Made by a program: the position numbers and the translations under genes
Assembly: GCA_964291475.2 (NCBI GenBank)
Contig: OZ220076.1
Span: 62,001 to 126,000, forward strand
Source of the DNA: DAOUKH01 sp964291475
GTDB lineage: Bacteria; Chloroflexota; Dehalococcoidia; SHYB01
Direction of reading: 5' to 3'
DNA: 64,000 nt
Notes under the pieces: model-generated
Database searches by the model: none
The model's input: the letters and a program-made list of their open reading frames with translations, nothing else
What the model was told of the DNA's origin: nothing
Part shown: positions 1 through 7,830 of the stretch, in pieces
Position numbering within the stretch: the stretch's first letter is position 1
Layout of the letters: each line of letters opens with the position of its first letter

Positions 1-1
1 G

Positions 2-910
2 GTGATCCTCGGCGCCGTCGGCGGCCCCAAGTGGGACGACCCCCGAGCGAAGACCCGGCCCGAAGACGGGCTGCTCAAGCTCCGCAAGGACCTCCGGCTC
101 TTCGCCAATCTCCGTCCCGTGAGCAGCTACCCCGAGCTTATCGATGCGACGCCGCTCCGGCCACATCTCCTTGAAGGCCTCGACCTCCTCGTGATCCGCG
201 AGCTGACCGGCGGGCTCTACTTCGGCAAGCCCAAGAAGCGGTGGAGCACGGCGCGGGGGCGGCGCGCCATCGACGCCATGGCCTACACGGAGCGGGAGAT
301 CGAGCGCGTCGTCCGCACCGGCTTCGAGCTCGCCCGCGGGCGGCGCAAGAAGCTGACCTCGGTCGACAAGGCGAACGTGCTCGAGACCTCGCGCCTCTGG
401 CGGGAGATCACGACGGAAGTCGCCGCCGAATACCCCGACGTCGCGGTGACGCATATGCTGGTCGACACCGCCGCGATGAACCTGGTGCGGTCGCCCGCCG
501 AGTTCGACGTCATCGTCACCGAGAACACCTTCGGCGACATCCTCACCGACGAGGCGGCGGTGCTCGCGGGGTCGATGGGGATGCTCCCCTCGGCCAGCCT
601 GGGGGGCAAGGGCATCGCCGCCCGCGGTCCCAAGGCCGGGCGCACCTTCGGCCTCTACGAGCCGATCCACGGCAGCGCACCCGACATCGCCGGGCAGGGG
701 AAGGCGAACCCGCTGGCCATGATCCTGAGCGTTGCGCTCATGCTGCGCTATTCCTTGGCGCAACCCGGCGCTGCGGCGGCGATCGAGGCCGCGGTTGAAG
801 CGATCCTGCGGAGCGGCCTGCGCACCCCCGACATTGCCGGGCAAGGCGAGTCCACCGTCGACACCGAAGCGATGGGATCGGCGGTCATCGACGCCCTCCA
901 AGCGCCGTAG
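2..910 (+). CDS. leuB: 3-isopropylmalate dehydrogenase, 5'-truncated
   Basis: LeuB oxidatively decarboxylates 3-isopropylmalate in cytosolic leucine biosynthesis, using NAD. About 302 residues are visible. The window opens inside the gene at the conserved GAVGGPKWD segment, so roughly the first 60-70 residues, including the true start, lie upstream. Family motifs visible are GLYFGKPK, the metal- and substrate-binding stretch NTFGDILTDEAAVLAGS, and the NAD-binding YEPIHGSAPDIAGQGKANP segment near the C-terminus. The stop is followed within 10 bases by the promoter of the next gene, so leuB is probably the last gene of its operon. Identification is firm; only the 5' end is missing. Confidence 0.95.
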   Translation: MILGAVGGPKWDDPRAKTRPEDGLLKLRKDLRLFANLRPVSSYPELIDATPLRPHLLEGLDLLVIRELTGGLYFGKPKKRWSTARGRRAIDAMAYTEREIERVVRTGFELARGRRKKLTSVDKANVLETSRLWREITTEVAAEYPDVAVTHMLVDTAAMNLVRSPAEFDVIVTENTFGDILTDEAAVLAGSMGMLPSASLGGKGIAARGPKAGRTFGLYEPIHGSAPDIAGQGKANPLAMILSVALMLRYSLAQPGAAAAIEAAVEAILRSGLRTPDIAGQGESTVDTEAMGSAVIDALQAP

Positions 911-918
911 TCCGCCGT

Positions 919-947
919 TTGAGAAATCCTTCACACTCCAGTAGAGT
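919..947 (+). promoter_or_regulatory. Putative sigma70-type promoter for the ABC ATPase
   Basis: TTGAGA (919-924), a 17-base spacer, then TAGAGT (942-947). This lies between leuB and the ABC ATPase and ends about 40 bases before its ATG. The -35 matches consensus at 5 of 6 positions and the -10 at 4 of 6. Inferred from sequence only. Confidence 0.4.
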
Positions 948-988
948 AGAGACGCCCTTTCAGAGGCCCGGCCGGTGAGGTTCCCCGC

Positions 989-1705
989 ATGACGACTGAA
1001 GCCCCAGCCCCGATTGTCCGCGCGGTCGACGTGCACAAGACCTATGACTCCGGACGCGTGACCGTCAAGGCGTTGCGCGGCGTGAACCTGACCGTCGAGC
1101 GCGGGGAGATGGTCGCCATCATGGGGCCGAGCGGCTGCGGCAAGACCACGCTGCTCAACTGCCTCTCCGGCCTCGACGAGATCGACTCGGGCAGCGTCAC
1201 CATCGGCGGCGCCGAGCTGGCCTCCATGTCCGACGACCAGAAGACACGCTACCGCGCTACCCGCATGGGTTACGTCTTCCAGGCATTTAATCTGCTGCCC
1301 GTGCTGACCGCGGTGGAGAACGTCGAGATGCCGATGCTGGTGTCGGGGACGCGGGCCTCCGAGGCCCGGGAGCGCGCCACGGAGGCGCTGACGTTGGTGG
1401 GCCTCGCCGACTGGCAGAAGCACTACACCTCGGAGCTCTCCGGCGGGCAGCAACAGCGCGTGGCCATCGCGCGGGCCCTGGTGAACCAGCCGGAGATCGT
1501 CTGGGGCGACGAGCCAACCGGCAACCTCGACAGCGAGAACTCGGCCGAGGTCATGGGCCTACTTCGCCGGCTCAACCGCGAGAATGGGCAGACCTTCATC
1601 CTCGTCACCCACGCCGCGGACGTGGCCCGCGACGCGAACCGCATCGTCCACATGAACGACGGCCAGATCGTCCGCGAAGAGCGGCTCCGCAACGGCTCCT
1701 CCTAG
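989..1705 (+). CDS. ABC transporter ATP-binding protein, LolD/MacB type
   Basis: A 238-residue ATPase subunit of the MacB/LolD/FtsE-like group, which energises permeases for lipoproteins, macrolides or peptides. Walker A GPSGCGKT is at residues 46-53, the Q-loop at about 98, the signature LSGGQ at 150-154 and Walker B with D174/E175, followed by the D-loop and the switch His. Walker B reads WGDEPT instead of the usual LADEPT, a minor variation. No cognate MacB/FtsX-type permease follows: the next gene is an acetyltransferase. The partner is therefore elsewhere or the gene acts alone. The substrate is unknown. Confidence 0.9.
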   Translation: MTTEAPAPIVRAVDVHKTYDSGRVTVKALRGVNLTVERGEMVAIMGPSGCGKTTLLNCLSGLDEIDSGSVTIGGAELASMSDDQKTRYRATRMGYVFQAFNLLPVLTAVENVEMPMLVSGTRASEARERATEALTLVGLADWQKHYTSELSGGQQQRVAIARALVNQPEIVWGDEPTGNLDSENSAEVMGLLRRLNRENGQTFILVTHAADVARDANRIVHMNDGQIVREERLRNGSS

Positions 1706-1717
1706 CCGCGGCGCCAG

Positions 1718-1740
1718 CCCCTGTAGCGGCGATCCGCGCC
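1718..1740. repeat. Degenerate copy of the 28-bp palindromic element
   Basis: CCCTGTAGCGGCGATCCGCG at this position begins like the two perfect copies at 2576 and 7640, but its palindromic arms have drifted. It sits in the 65-base gap between the ABC ATPase and the acetyltransferase. Relatedness is judged by eye. Confidence 0.35.
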
Positions 1741-1770
1741 TGCCTACTCCGGCTAAGGCGTCTGTTTCCT

Positions 1771-2517
1771 GTGATAGAATCCGCGCCCAAGATGCCGGTA
1801 GCCGAACCATCGGAAGCCGCGGACCCGCGCCCGCCTATGCCCTATTTCGCGCGGCCCATGACCGCCCTCGATATTTCCGAGGTGGCGGCGATCGAGCGGG
1901 AGTGCTTCCCAACGGGGTGGGTCCCAACGCAGTTCCGACGCGAGCTGCGCAGCCGAACCGCGGCGTACCTCGTGGCCTGCCGCGCTAGCGACCCGAGCGA
2001 CGCCCTGCAAGAGGCCCGTAACGCGCTGCTCGCCGAGGCGCCCCATCGAGGCCCGGCGGCGAGCGTAGCCGGCTGGCTGCTGCGGGCGGTGGGCCGCGGT
2101 GAAGACAACCCGGAGGACGCGCGCGGCATCGTGGGGTTCGTCGGGCTGTGGTTCATCGGCGACGAGGCCCACGTCACCGCCATCGGCGTGCGAGAGCGCG
2201 AACGGCGGCTGGGGGTGGGCGAGCTCCTGCTTCTCGCAAGCGCCGAGCTCGCCGTGCCGCGCGGCGCCCGCGTGATGACCCTCGAAGTCCGGGCCGGAAA
2301 CGGGGGCGCGCAGGAGCTCTACAAGAAATACGGCTTCGCCCAGGTCGGCGTCCGCAAGGGCTACTACACCGACAACGGCGAGGACGCCTTCGTCATGACG
2401 ACGGGCCCCATCCGCGAGGACCGCTTCCTCGGCAGGCTCGAGCGGCTCCGCTTCGACCACCAGCGAAGTTGGGGCGCGAGCGTACGCCTACTCACGCAGG
2501 CCTCGACCACTGCCTAG
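1771..2517 (+). CDS. RimI-like GNAT N-acetyltransferase
   Basis: RimI enzymes acetylate the N-terminal Ala of ribosomal protein S18 using acetyl-CoA. The C-terminal half is a clear match: the acetyl-CoA loop around RERERRLGVGELLL, then LEVRAGNGGAQELYKKYGF and the diagnostic GYYTDNGEDAFVM ending. At 248 residues it is about 100 longer than typical RimI. The extra length is a short N-terminal extension, a charged insertion at about residues 70-110 in place of a tight loop, and a C-terminal tail of about 35 residues. The start is GTG at 1771; ATG at 1792 or 1837 would also work. It has no tsaB or tsaD neighbour, so rimI is a family assignment. Confidence 0.75.
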   Translation: MIESAPKMPVAEPSEAADPRPPMPYFARPMTALDISEVAAIERECFPTGWVPTQFRRELRSRTAAYLVACRASDPSDALQEARNALLAEAPHRGPAASVAGWLLRAVGRGEDNPEDARGIVGFVGLWFIGDEAHVTAIGVRERERRLGVGELLLLASAELAVPRGARVMTLEVRAGNGGAQELYKKYGFAQVGVRKGYYTDNGEDAFVMTTGPIREDRFLGRLERLRFDHQRSWGASVRLLTQASTTA

Positions 2518-2575
2518 CTCTCTCTTCTCCCCACGGACACCTTTGCGCAACCCCCAAACGGTGGCATGGGATCGT

Positions 2576-2603
2576 CCCTGTAGGGGCGATTCACGAATCG
2601 CCC
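2576..2603. repeat. 28-bp palindromic intergenic element, copy 1
   Basis: CCCTGTAG followed by the arms GGGCGATTC and GAATCGCCC, which are perfect 9-base inverted repeats separated by AC. An identical copy lies at 7640-7667. Both are intergenic, as expected of REP-like dispersed palindromes. Confidence 0.75.
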
Positions 2604-2642
2604 ATTCCGATCCTCCGAGCAGCCTCGCGGGGGTAGGCCCAA

Positions 2643-2683
2643 GGCTACGCAAAGGTCTGCTCTGGGAGAGACCAAGCGTAGCC
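2643..2683. repeat. Long nested hairpin in intergenic DNA
   Basis: Outer arms GGCTACGC and GCGTAGCC (8 bp) enclose a second stem GGTCT/AGACC and an inner CTC/GAG with a TGG loop. It lies between the convergent acetyltransferase (+) and ACT gene (-). It has no T-run, so it is not a canonical terminator, but it could end transcripts or be a mobile palindrome. Confidence 0.5.
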
Positions 2684-2710
2684 CGTGGCGGGGGGGTTAT
2701 AGCCTTAACC

Positions 2711-2758
2711 CTCCCCCGAAAGGGGGAGCACCTTAAGCCTCTCCCCCTCTGGGGGAGA
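2711..2758. terminator. Two G/C-rich hairpins at a convergent gene junction
   Basis: Hairpin 1 is CTCCCCC-GAAA-GGGGGAG (2711-2728). Hairpin 2 is TCTCCCCC-TCT-GGGGGAGA (2740-2758). They lie between the 3' ends of two converging genes, where bidirectional terminators are expected. There is no strong U-tract. They may equally be dispersed repeats of the type common in such intergenic regions. Confidence 0.4.
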
Positions 2759-2802
2759 CTGAGAGAGGGCCGGGGCGGGGTCCCGCCGCCCCACCTCGCC
2801 GC

Positions 2803-3285
2803 CTAGGCTTCCCTGATCCGGAAGGCCGCGTGCAGCGCCTTCGACGCCTTCTGACGGTCTTTCCCGTCTATCAGGCAGGAGATGCGGACTTCGCTCGTGC
2901 CGATAGCGATCACATTCACGCCCGCTTCGCCCAGGGCGCTGAACAGCCCGCTGATGTGCGCCGGCGCGCTGACGATGCCCGTCCCCACGAGCTCGACCTT
3001 GGTGAGGTTGTCCATCGTCTCGACGGCTGCGGCGTCGATACCCGCTTGAATCGCTTCGAGGCGGCGCACCGTACCCTCCACGTCTTCGTTCCGCACCGTG
3101 AACGAGACGTCGGTCATCCGGTCGATGCTCGCGTTCTGCAGGATCAGGTCGACGGAGATGCCCGCCGCGGCGATGGGCGAGAAGATGAGCGCGGCGATGC
3201 CGGGCTTGTCGGGAACGCGGACGAGCTTGATGAGCGCCCACCCATCTTCCAGCCGAATGTCGCTGACACGTTGGCGGACTTCCAC
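2803..3285 (-). CDS. Stand-alone tandem ACT-domain protein (aspartokinase regulatory-type)
   Basis: 160 residues resembling only the C-terminal regulatory half of aspartate kinase: two ACT domains at about residues 12-80 and 90-157. These include a DVSFTV strand and VNVIAIGTSEVRISCLID, the usual inhibitor-binding strand-helix region. No kinase catalytic domain is present. The GTG start lies 4 bases after the lysS stop, with its ribosome binding site (GGAAGG) inside the lysS end, so it is the last gene of the hom-(EpmA-like)-lysS operon. It may be a separate regulatory subunit that binds Lys or Thr. The kinase itself is not in the window. Confidence 0.8.
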   Translation of the reverse strand: MEVRQRVSDIRLEDGWALIKLVRVPDKPGIAALIFSPIAAAGISVDLILQNASIDRMTDVSFTVRNEDVEGTVRRLEAIQAGIDAAAVETMDNLTKVELVGTGIVSAPAHISGLFSALGEAGVNVIAIGTSEVRISCLIDGKDRQKASKALHAAFRIREA

Positions 3286-3289
3286 GCGG

Positions 3290-4789
3290 TTACCCTTCCG
3301 AGTCCTCTTCCTGCCGGTCGCCGGGCAGGCGGCGCTGCAGGGGGAAGAAGATGATGTCGCGAATGTTCGAAGCGCCCGTCAGCAGCATGACGAGCCGGTC
3401 CATACCGATGCCGAGCCCGCCGGTGGGCGGCAGCCCGTGCTCCAAGGCGCTGAGATAGTCCTCGTCCATCGGGTGCGCCTCTTCGTCGCCGGCCTCGGCG
3501 GCGCGGCCCTGGGCGATGAACTGGCTGCGCTGGTACTCCGGATCGGTAAGCTCGGAGAAGGCATTCCCCAGCTCGAAGCCCGCGACGTAGGGTTCGAAGC
3601 GCTCGGCCAGCAGCGGCTCGCCGCGGCGGCGCTTGGTAAGAGGACAAAGTTCGGCGGGGTAGTCCAGGATGAAAGTCGGCTCGATCAGCCGTTCCTCGAC
3701 GCGCCGGTCGAAGATCTCGCCGATGATGTGCGCCGCGTCCATGCCGTCGAGCTCATCCGCCGGAATGCCTGCACCTTCGGCGGCCGCGGCGGCCTCCTCG
3801 CGGGACGCGTCCGGCGCGAGGTCGGCGCCCGCGTACTCGCGCAGCGCCTCGAAATAGGGCAGCCGCCGCCACGGCTTGCCGACGTCGATCACGACCTCCT
3901 GGCCGCCCGCCTTGCGGGGCGGCAGCTCCAACGTCCCGTTTGCCTCTTGAGCGGCGTGCCGGACCAGCGACTCGGTCAGCTCCATCATGTCGGTGTAGTC
4001 GGCGTAGGCCTGGTAGGCCTCGAGGAGGATGTACTCGGGGTTGTGCGTCGAGTCGATCCCTTCGTTGCGGAAGACGGCGGCCATCTCGTAGACCCGGTCG
4101 AAGCCGCCGACGATGAGCCGCTTAAGGTAGAGCTCCGGCGCGACGCGCAGGTACAGGTCGCGCTTCAATTCGTTGTGGCGGGTCACGAAGGGACGGGCGG
4201 CGGCCCCGCCGTAGATCGGCTGGAGCACCGGGGTCTGCACGTCGAGGAAACCCCGGCTTTCCAGGAACGCTCGCACCGTCGCGAAGATGCGCGACCGCTT
4301 CCGAAAGAGCGCGCGCGCCTCAGCGTCGGCGATCAGGTGCAGATAGCGCCGGCGGCGCATCGTCTCCACGTCCTTCAGGCCGTGGAACTTCTCGGGCATA
4401 GGCTGCAACGACTTGGCGAGCAGGTCGAAGCGGTGGGTCTCGACGGTGACCTCGCCGGTCTTGGTAACGAAGAGAGGACCTTCGACGCCGAGAAAATCGC
4501 CGCGGTCAACAAGCTCTTTGAACCGGCTAAAATCCTGCGTCTTATCCAGCGTCAGATAGATCTGGATCGAGCCGTCCTCGTCTTCGATGCGGGCGAAGCT
4601 GGCCTTGCCCATGCGCCGCACTTCGGTCAGACGCCCCGCAAGGCGTACCGGCCCGCTGGCGCCGTCGGCATGGTAGGCGGCGAGCGCCTCGGCGATCGTC
4701 TGGCTGCGGCGGAACTCGTGGGGATAGGGATCGACACCCGATTCCCGGAGGCGTTCCAGCTTTTCGACGCGGGCCGTTCGTTCGTCCAT
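3290..4789 (-). CDS. lysS: Lysyl-tRNA synthetase, class II
   Basis: 499 residues, the usual length. It charges tRNA-Lys with lysine in the cytosol. The N-terminal OB-fold anticodon domain (about residues 55-150, with GRLTEVRRMGKASF) is followed by the class II core. Motif 2 is FRNEGIDSTHNPEY, the lysine-pocket strand is ELGNAFSELTDP, and motif 3 is GIGMDRLVMLLTG near the C-terminus. All lysine-binding residues I can locate (the Asn and Glu of GNAFSE) are intact, unlike in the neighbouring paralogue. ATG start. It is third in the leftward hom operon, 7 bases after the EpmA-like gene. Confidence 0.95.
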   Translation of the reverse strand: MDERTARVEKLERLRESGVDPYPHEFRRSQTIAEALAAYHADGASGPVRLAGRLTEVRRMGKASFARIEDEDGSIQIYLTLDKTQDFSRFKELVDRGDFLGVEGPLFVTKTGEVTVETHRFDLLAKSLQPMPEKFHGLKDVETMRRRRYLHLIADAEARALFRKRSRIFATVRAFLESRGFLDVQTPVLQPIYGGAAARPFVTRHNELKRDLYLRVAPELYLKRLIVGGFDRVYEMAAVFRNEGIDSTHNPEYILLEAYQAYADYTDMMELTESLVRHAAQEANGTLELPPRKAGGQEVVIDVGKPWRRLPYFEALREYAGADLAPDASREEAAAAAEGAGIPADELDGMDAAHIIGEIFDRRVEERLIEPTFILDYPAELCPLTKRRRGEPLLAERFEPYVAGFELGNAFSELTDPEYQRSQFIAQGRAAEAGDEEAHPMDEDYLSALEHGLPPTGGLGIGMDRLVMLLTGASNIRDIIFFPLQRRLPGDRQEEDSEG

Positions 4790-4796
4790 AGGCCCG

Positions 4797-5924
4797 CTAG
4801 CCGTCGCCGTAGCGCTTGAAGACGTTGGGGAGCATCCGTTCCTGACCGCGCCCGTCGGGGGTCACCAACCCCAGAATGACCCCGAGCAGGCGGTCGAGAT
4901 AGACGCCCATGCCGACGAGCGGCGTGCCCGCGGGCCAGCGGCGAAGCTCCTCGACGAACCGTCGATCGGGCTCGGGGAGCACGTCGTAGCCCTGCCGCCG
5001 CAGATGCTCGATGTGCCGGAAACGGACCGCCTGCGCCTCGGCGTCCATCAGTTCGCGCTGCGCCAGCGCCACCCGCAGGCCGCCCATGTACAGCTCCCAC
5101 TTGTCGCAGTGGACGCCGTCCGACGACTGCGCCATGGGGCTGGACTCAAGGGGCAAAGAGTGCACCACGGTGGGCTCGACCAGCGACGGGGCCACGCCCT
5201 CGCGGAAGGCGCGTTCGAGGAACTCGAACCAATAGCCCTGCGGCCCCCGGCGCAGATAGGGCGAGAGGTCGGCGGTGCCACGGAGCAAGCCCTCGGAGGC
5301 GGCGACGAGCGCGGCGTCGGCGGCGCGTACCTCAATGGCCTCGGCTTGCGCCTCCGCGTCGGCGCCGTTGCTGCTCGGCGCCGACTTCGCCAGCAGCGCG
5401 TCGAGATCGAAGTCCGCGTCCAGGGCCCGGAGGGCGTCGCCGAACCCCAGGCGGTCCCAGTCACTCGCGGTGGAGGGGACGCCGGCGTGCGCGCCCGCAT
5501 CCCGCAGCGCCTGGACGCCGGCCGCGATCGCATCGCGCAGCAGGCCCTCGAAGGCGGTGTGGTCATCATCGACGGCGTAGAGCTCGAGGAGGGTGAACTC
5601 GGGACGGTCGAAGCTGTCCACCGGCGCCGCTTCGTCGAAGTCGTCGCGGAGGCAGAGCGCCACCTCGAACACCTTGCCCGCCTCCTCCGGCCCCCAGTCG
5701 ATGAGGAGCCGCTTGAGGTAGAGCTCGGGGGCGGCGCGGAACCAGAGCCGTTCGCCTAGAGAGGCCGAGTAGGTGCTGAACCCGACCGCCCGCTCGAACC
5801 CGGCAAGCTGCGTATGGAGCAGCGGCGTCTGCACCTCGGCGTAGCCGCGCTCCTCCAGGAAGCCGCGCAACGCCTTCAGAAAGGCCACACGCCCGCGCAT
5901 CATGACCGGGCCGGCCTGCGTCAC
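4797..5924 (-). CDS. Diverged class II lysyl-tRNA-synthetase-like core (EpmA/GenX-like)
   Basis: 375 residues corresponding to the LysRS catalytic core without the anticodon-binding domain, the architecture of EpmA (GenX/PoxA), which attaches beta-lysine to elongation factor P. Motif 1 region EVQTPLL, the substrate-entry motif APELYLKRLL (65-74), a motif 2-like LRDD...RPEFTLLELY (92-116) and motif 3 GMGVYLDRLLGVILG near the C-terminus are present. The lysine-pocket strand at about 277-288 reads LRVALAQREL where LysRS/EpmA have ELANxFxEL: the conserved Asn and aromatic are lost and only the last Glu remains. Residues about 165-235 form an Ala/Asp-rich insertion. The start is GTG, overlapping the hom stop by 4 bases. 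EpmA function is therefore uncertain. Confidence 0.7.
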   Translation of the reverse strand: MTQAGPVMMRGRVAFLKALRGFLEERGYAEVQTPLLHTQLAGFERAVGFSTYSASLGERLWFRAAPELYLKRLLIDWGPEEAGKVFEVALCLRDDFDEAAPVDSFDRPEFTLLELYAVDDDHTAFEGLLRDAIAAGVQALRDAGAHAGVPSTASDWDRLGFGDALRALDADFDLDALLAKSAPSSNGADAEAQAEAIEVRAADAALVAASEGLLRGTADLSPYLRRGPQGYWFEFLERAFREGVAPSLVEPTVVHSLPLESSPMAQSSDGVHCDKWELYMGGLRVALAQRELMDAEAQAVRFRHIEHLRRQGYDVLPEPDRRFVEELRRWPAGTPLVGMGVYLDRLLGVILGLVTPDGRGQERMLPNVFKRYGDG

Positions 5925-7492
5925 GACGCCTCCCAGCGGGTGCCCTCAATGATTGGAAGATACAGGACGTCGAGCGATACGTCGGCGGCCTCGGCCCGGC
6001 TCACAGCCGCCCCGATCGCCTCCTCGACCGCCTTCACCGGCAGCGGAGGTGTACGGAGGTAGACGCACGACGCGGCTGCTCCGCCGGCGTTCACGATCTC
6101 GACATCGACCCCGTCGCCCCGCAGCGAGGCGGCAAGGCTGTCCGCGTCCGCTCCGCTGTTGAGCAGGAAGCGCAGCAAGAAGGGCGCGCGCAGCCCGTCG
6201 GCGCGCAACAGTGCCGGCGCGCCGTCGTAGGCCTGGGGGTCGCGGAAGGCGTCGGCGCCGTACATGTAGCGCGGAGGCGAGTCGGCTGCACGCTTGCCCG
6301 AGGCAAGCTGGCGCGCGCAAAAGAGCACGTCGGCCATCACCGACGACGCCGTCTCCGGGCCGCCCGCGCCGGGGCCGCGCAGCGCCAGGGTGAACGGCGC
6401 GCCCGCCCCTCCACCCGGCGACTCCACTTCCAGCAGGCAGCCGTTCTCCGCGCCGCCGACGCCGCCGAGCGCGTGGTCGAGCGGCACCGCCGCGGGCTGG
6501 GCCCAAGCGACCACGCGGCCGCCCTCGAGCTGGGCGCCGGCGAGCATCTTGGGCGTCAGCCCAAGGCCGGCAAGGACCTCGAGGTCCTGCGCGGTGAAGA
6601 CGGGACGCGTGCCGAGATGGTCGTCGTCACCGCAGATCTCAGCACAGGGACTCTGTCCGCCGGGGCAATCGTGAAAGTCACCTCGGTCGGTGGTGTCGGC
6701 ATGCACCGGCCCCCGGCGCGCGATGCCCCGCAGGTAGACGTCCTGGGGACGCAGGCGGACGCCGAAGCCGAGTCCGGCGAGAATCATCATCTTGCTGCGG
6801 GCATCCTCGCCGAGGACGTCCGCGCCGGGGTCCGATTCGGCGAGACCGCCGTGAATCGCCGCGCAAACGGCCCTCTGATAACTGCCTCCCGCGATCATGC
6901 GCGAGAGGATGTAGTTGGTGGTACCGTTCAGGATGGCGAGCATCGCCTGCACCCGGCCCCCGATAGCCCCGGCAATGGTCTGGACGACGGGCATGCCGCC
7001 GCCGACCGCGGCCTCGTAGGCAAGGATCACGCCCCGCGACCGCGCCAGCTTCACCAGGTCGTGGCCCGAGCGCGCGATGACCGCCTTGTTCGCGGTGACG
7101 ACGCACTTGCCGTTCCATAGGGCCTCTTCGATGATCGCCTCGGCCACCGGCGACCCCGTCAGCTCGACGACAATGTCGACCGCCGGGTCATGCACCACGC
7201 TGCGCCATGCGGGCTCAGGGGCCGTCGCCGCGTCATGGAAGAAGCGCGGACCGCCGCCGTTGGAGGTGACGGCCTCGCGGATCCGGTCTTCGCCCGCCGC
7301 CTTGGGGTTGGCCCGCGACCGGCGCGCCGCCGACCACAGCCGGACCCCCACCTCCGACGATGCGCCAAGATCGCCGCCGGGGAGCGTGAGGCCCACTGGC
7401 CCATCGGCAAAGTAATCGAGGACGCCCGTTCCGACGACGCCAACGCCAACGAGTCCAACGTTGATCGCGGAGCAGCCGTCTTGGGTTCGCAT
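5921..7492 (-). CDS. hom: Homoserine dehydrogenase with an in-frame insertion
   Basis: NAD(P)-dependent reduction of aspartate semialdehyde to homoserine, on the Thr/Met branch of the aspartate pathway. The nucleotide-binding GxGxxG (GLVGVGVVGTG, residues 13-23), ANKAVIA, NGTTNYIL and the catalytic segment ESDPGADVLGEDARSK are all present. I chose ATG 7492 (MRTQDG) over an upstream in-frame start at 7603 because homology begins there. About 40 residues (encoded at about 6598-6717) rich in Cys, Asp and Gly interrupt the normally continuous GIAR-TAQDLEVL segment. The C-terminal about 130 residues look ACT-like and degenerate. First gene of an operon with the EpmA-like gene, lysS and the ACT protein. 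Confidence 0.9.
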   Translation of the reverse strand: MRTQDGCSAINVGLVGVGVVGTGVLDYFADGPVGLTLPGGDLGASSEVGVRLWSAARRSRANPKAAGEDRIREAVTSNGGGPRFFHDAATAPEPAWRSVVHDPAVDIVVELTGSPVAEAIIEEALWNGKCVVTANKAVIARSGHDLVKLARSRGVILAYEAAVGGGMPVVQTIAGAIGGRVQAMLAILNGTTNYILSRMIAGGSYQRAVCAAIHGGLAESDPGADVLGEDARSKMMILAGLGFGVRLRPQDVYLRGIARRGPVHADTTDRGDFHDCPGGQSPCAEICGDDDHLGTRPVFTAQDLEVLAGLGLTPKMLAGAQLEGGRVVAWAQPAAVPLDHALGGVGGAENGCLLEVESPGGGAGAPFTLALRGPGAGGPETASSVMADVLFCARQLASGKRAADSPPRYMYGADAFRDPQAYDGAPALLRADGLRAPFLLRFLLNSGADADSLAASLRGDGVDVEIVNAGGAAASCVYLRTPPLPVKAVEEAIGAAVSRAEAADVSLDVLYLPIIEGTRWEAS

Positions 7493-7557
7493 GGAACGGG
7501 GCCGCGTCCAAATGGGACGCCGGAAGTCTTCCTCTGGACCGGGTCTTTCAGGAAACA

Positions 7558-7587
7558 ATTGTAACCCGTTGCCGAAACCAGCGCCAA
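7558..7587 (-). promoter_or_regulatory. Putative promoter of the hom operon
   Basis: Read leftward: TTGGCG (7582-7587), an 18-base spacer, then TACAAT (7558-7563). The -10 matches 5 of 6. This leaves about 60 bases of leader before the hom ATG at 7492, and supports 7492 rather than 7603 as the start, because 7603 would lie upstream of the promoter. Confidence 0.5.
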
Positions 7588-7639
7588 CGGAGCACCCCCT
7601 CATCTCCTACACAGGCCCCCGACGCCGGCCTACCCCCTC

Positions 7640-7667
7640 CCCTGTAGGGGCGATTCACGAATCGCCC
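7640..7667. repeat. 28-bp palindromic intergenic element, copy 2
   Basis: Identical over 28 bases to 2576-2603 and in the same orientation, 5 kb away, again in a gene-free stretch. The 7604-8211 gap holds this element and the tandem array described next; I see no credible coding sequence in it. Confidence 0.75.
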
Positions 7668-7830
7668 TCCCCTCATCACCACCAATGGCCGCACGAACCG
7701 GCCGCCGCCCCGGCCCACGCCCCAACACCCAATTCGCGACACAAGATCATTGACAGCTCTCGCCAAGGGGGTTTATCGTTGGACTACGAACAAATGTACT
7801 GGCCGTGGAGCATTGGTCAGCCTATGTTCG

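Noticed and set aside
3098..4819. 573-residue rightward open frame across lysS
   Set aside because: Shadow of lysS and the ACT gene; no recognisable domain.
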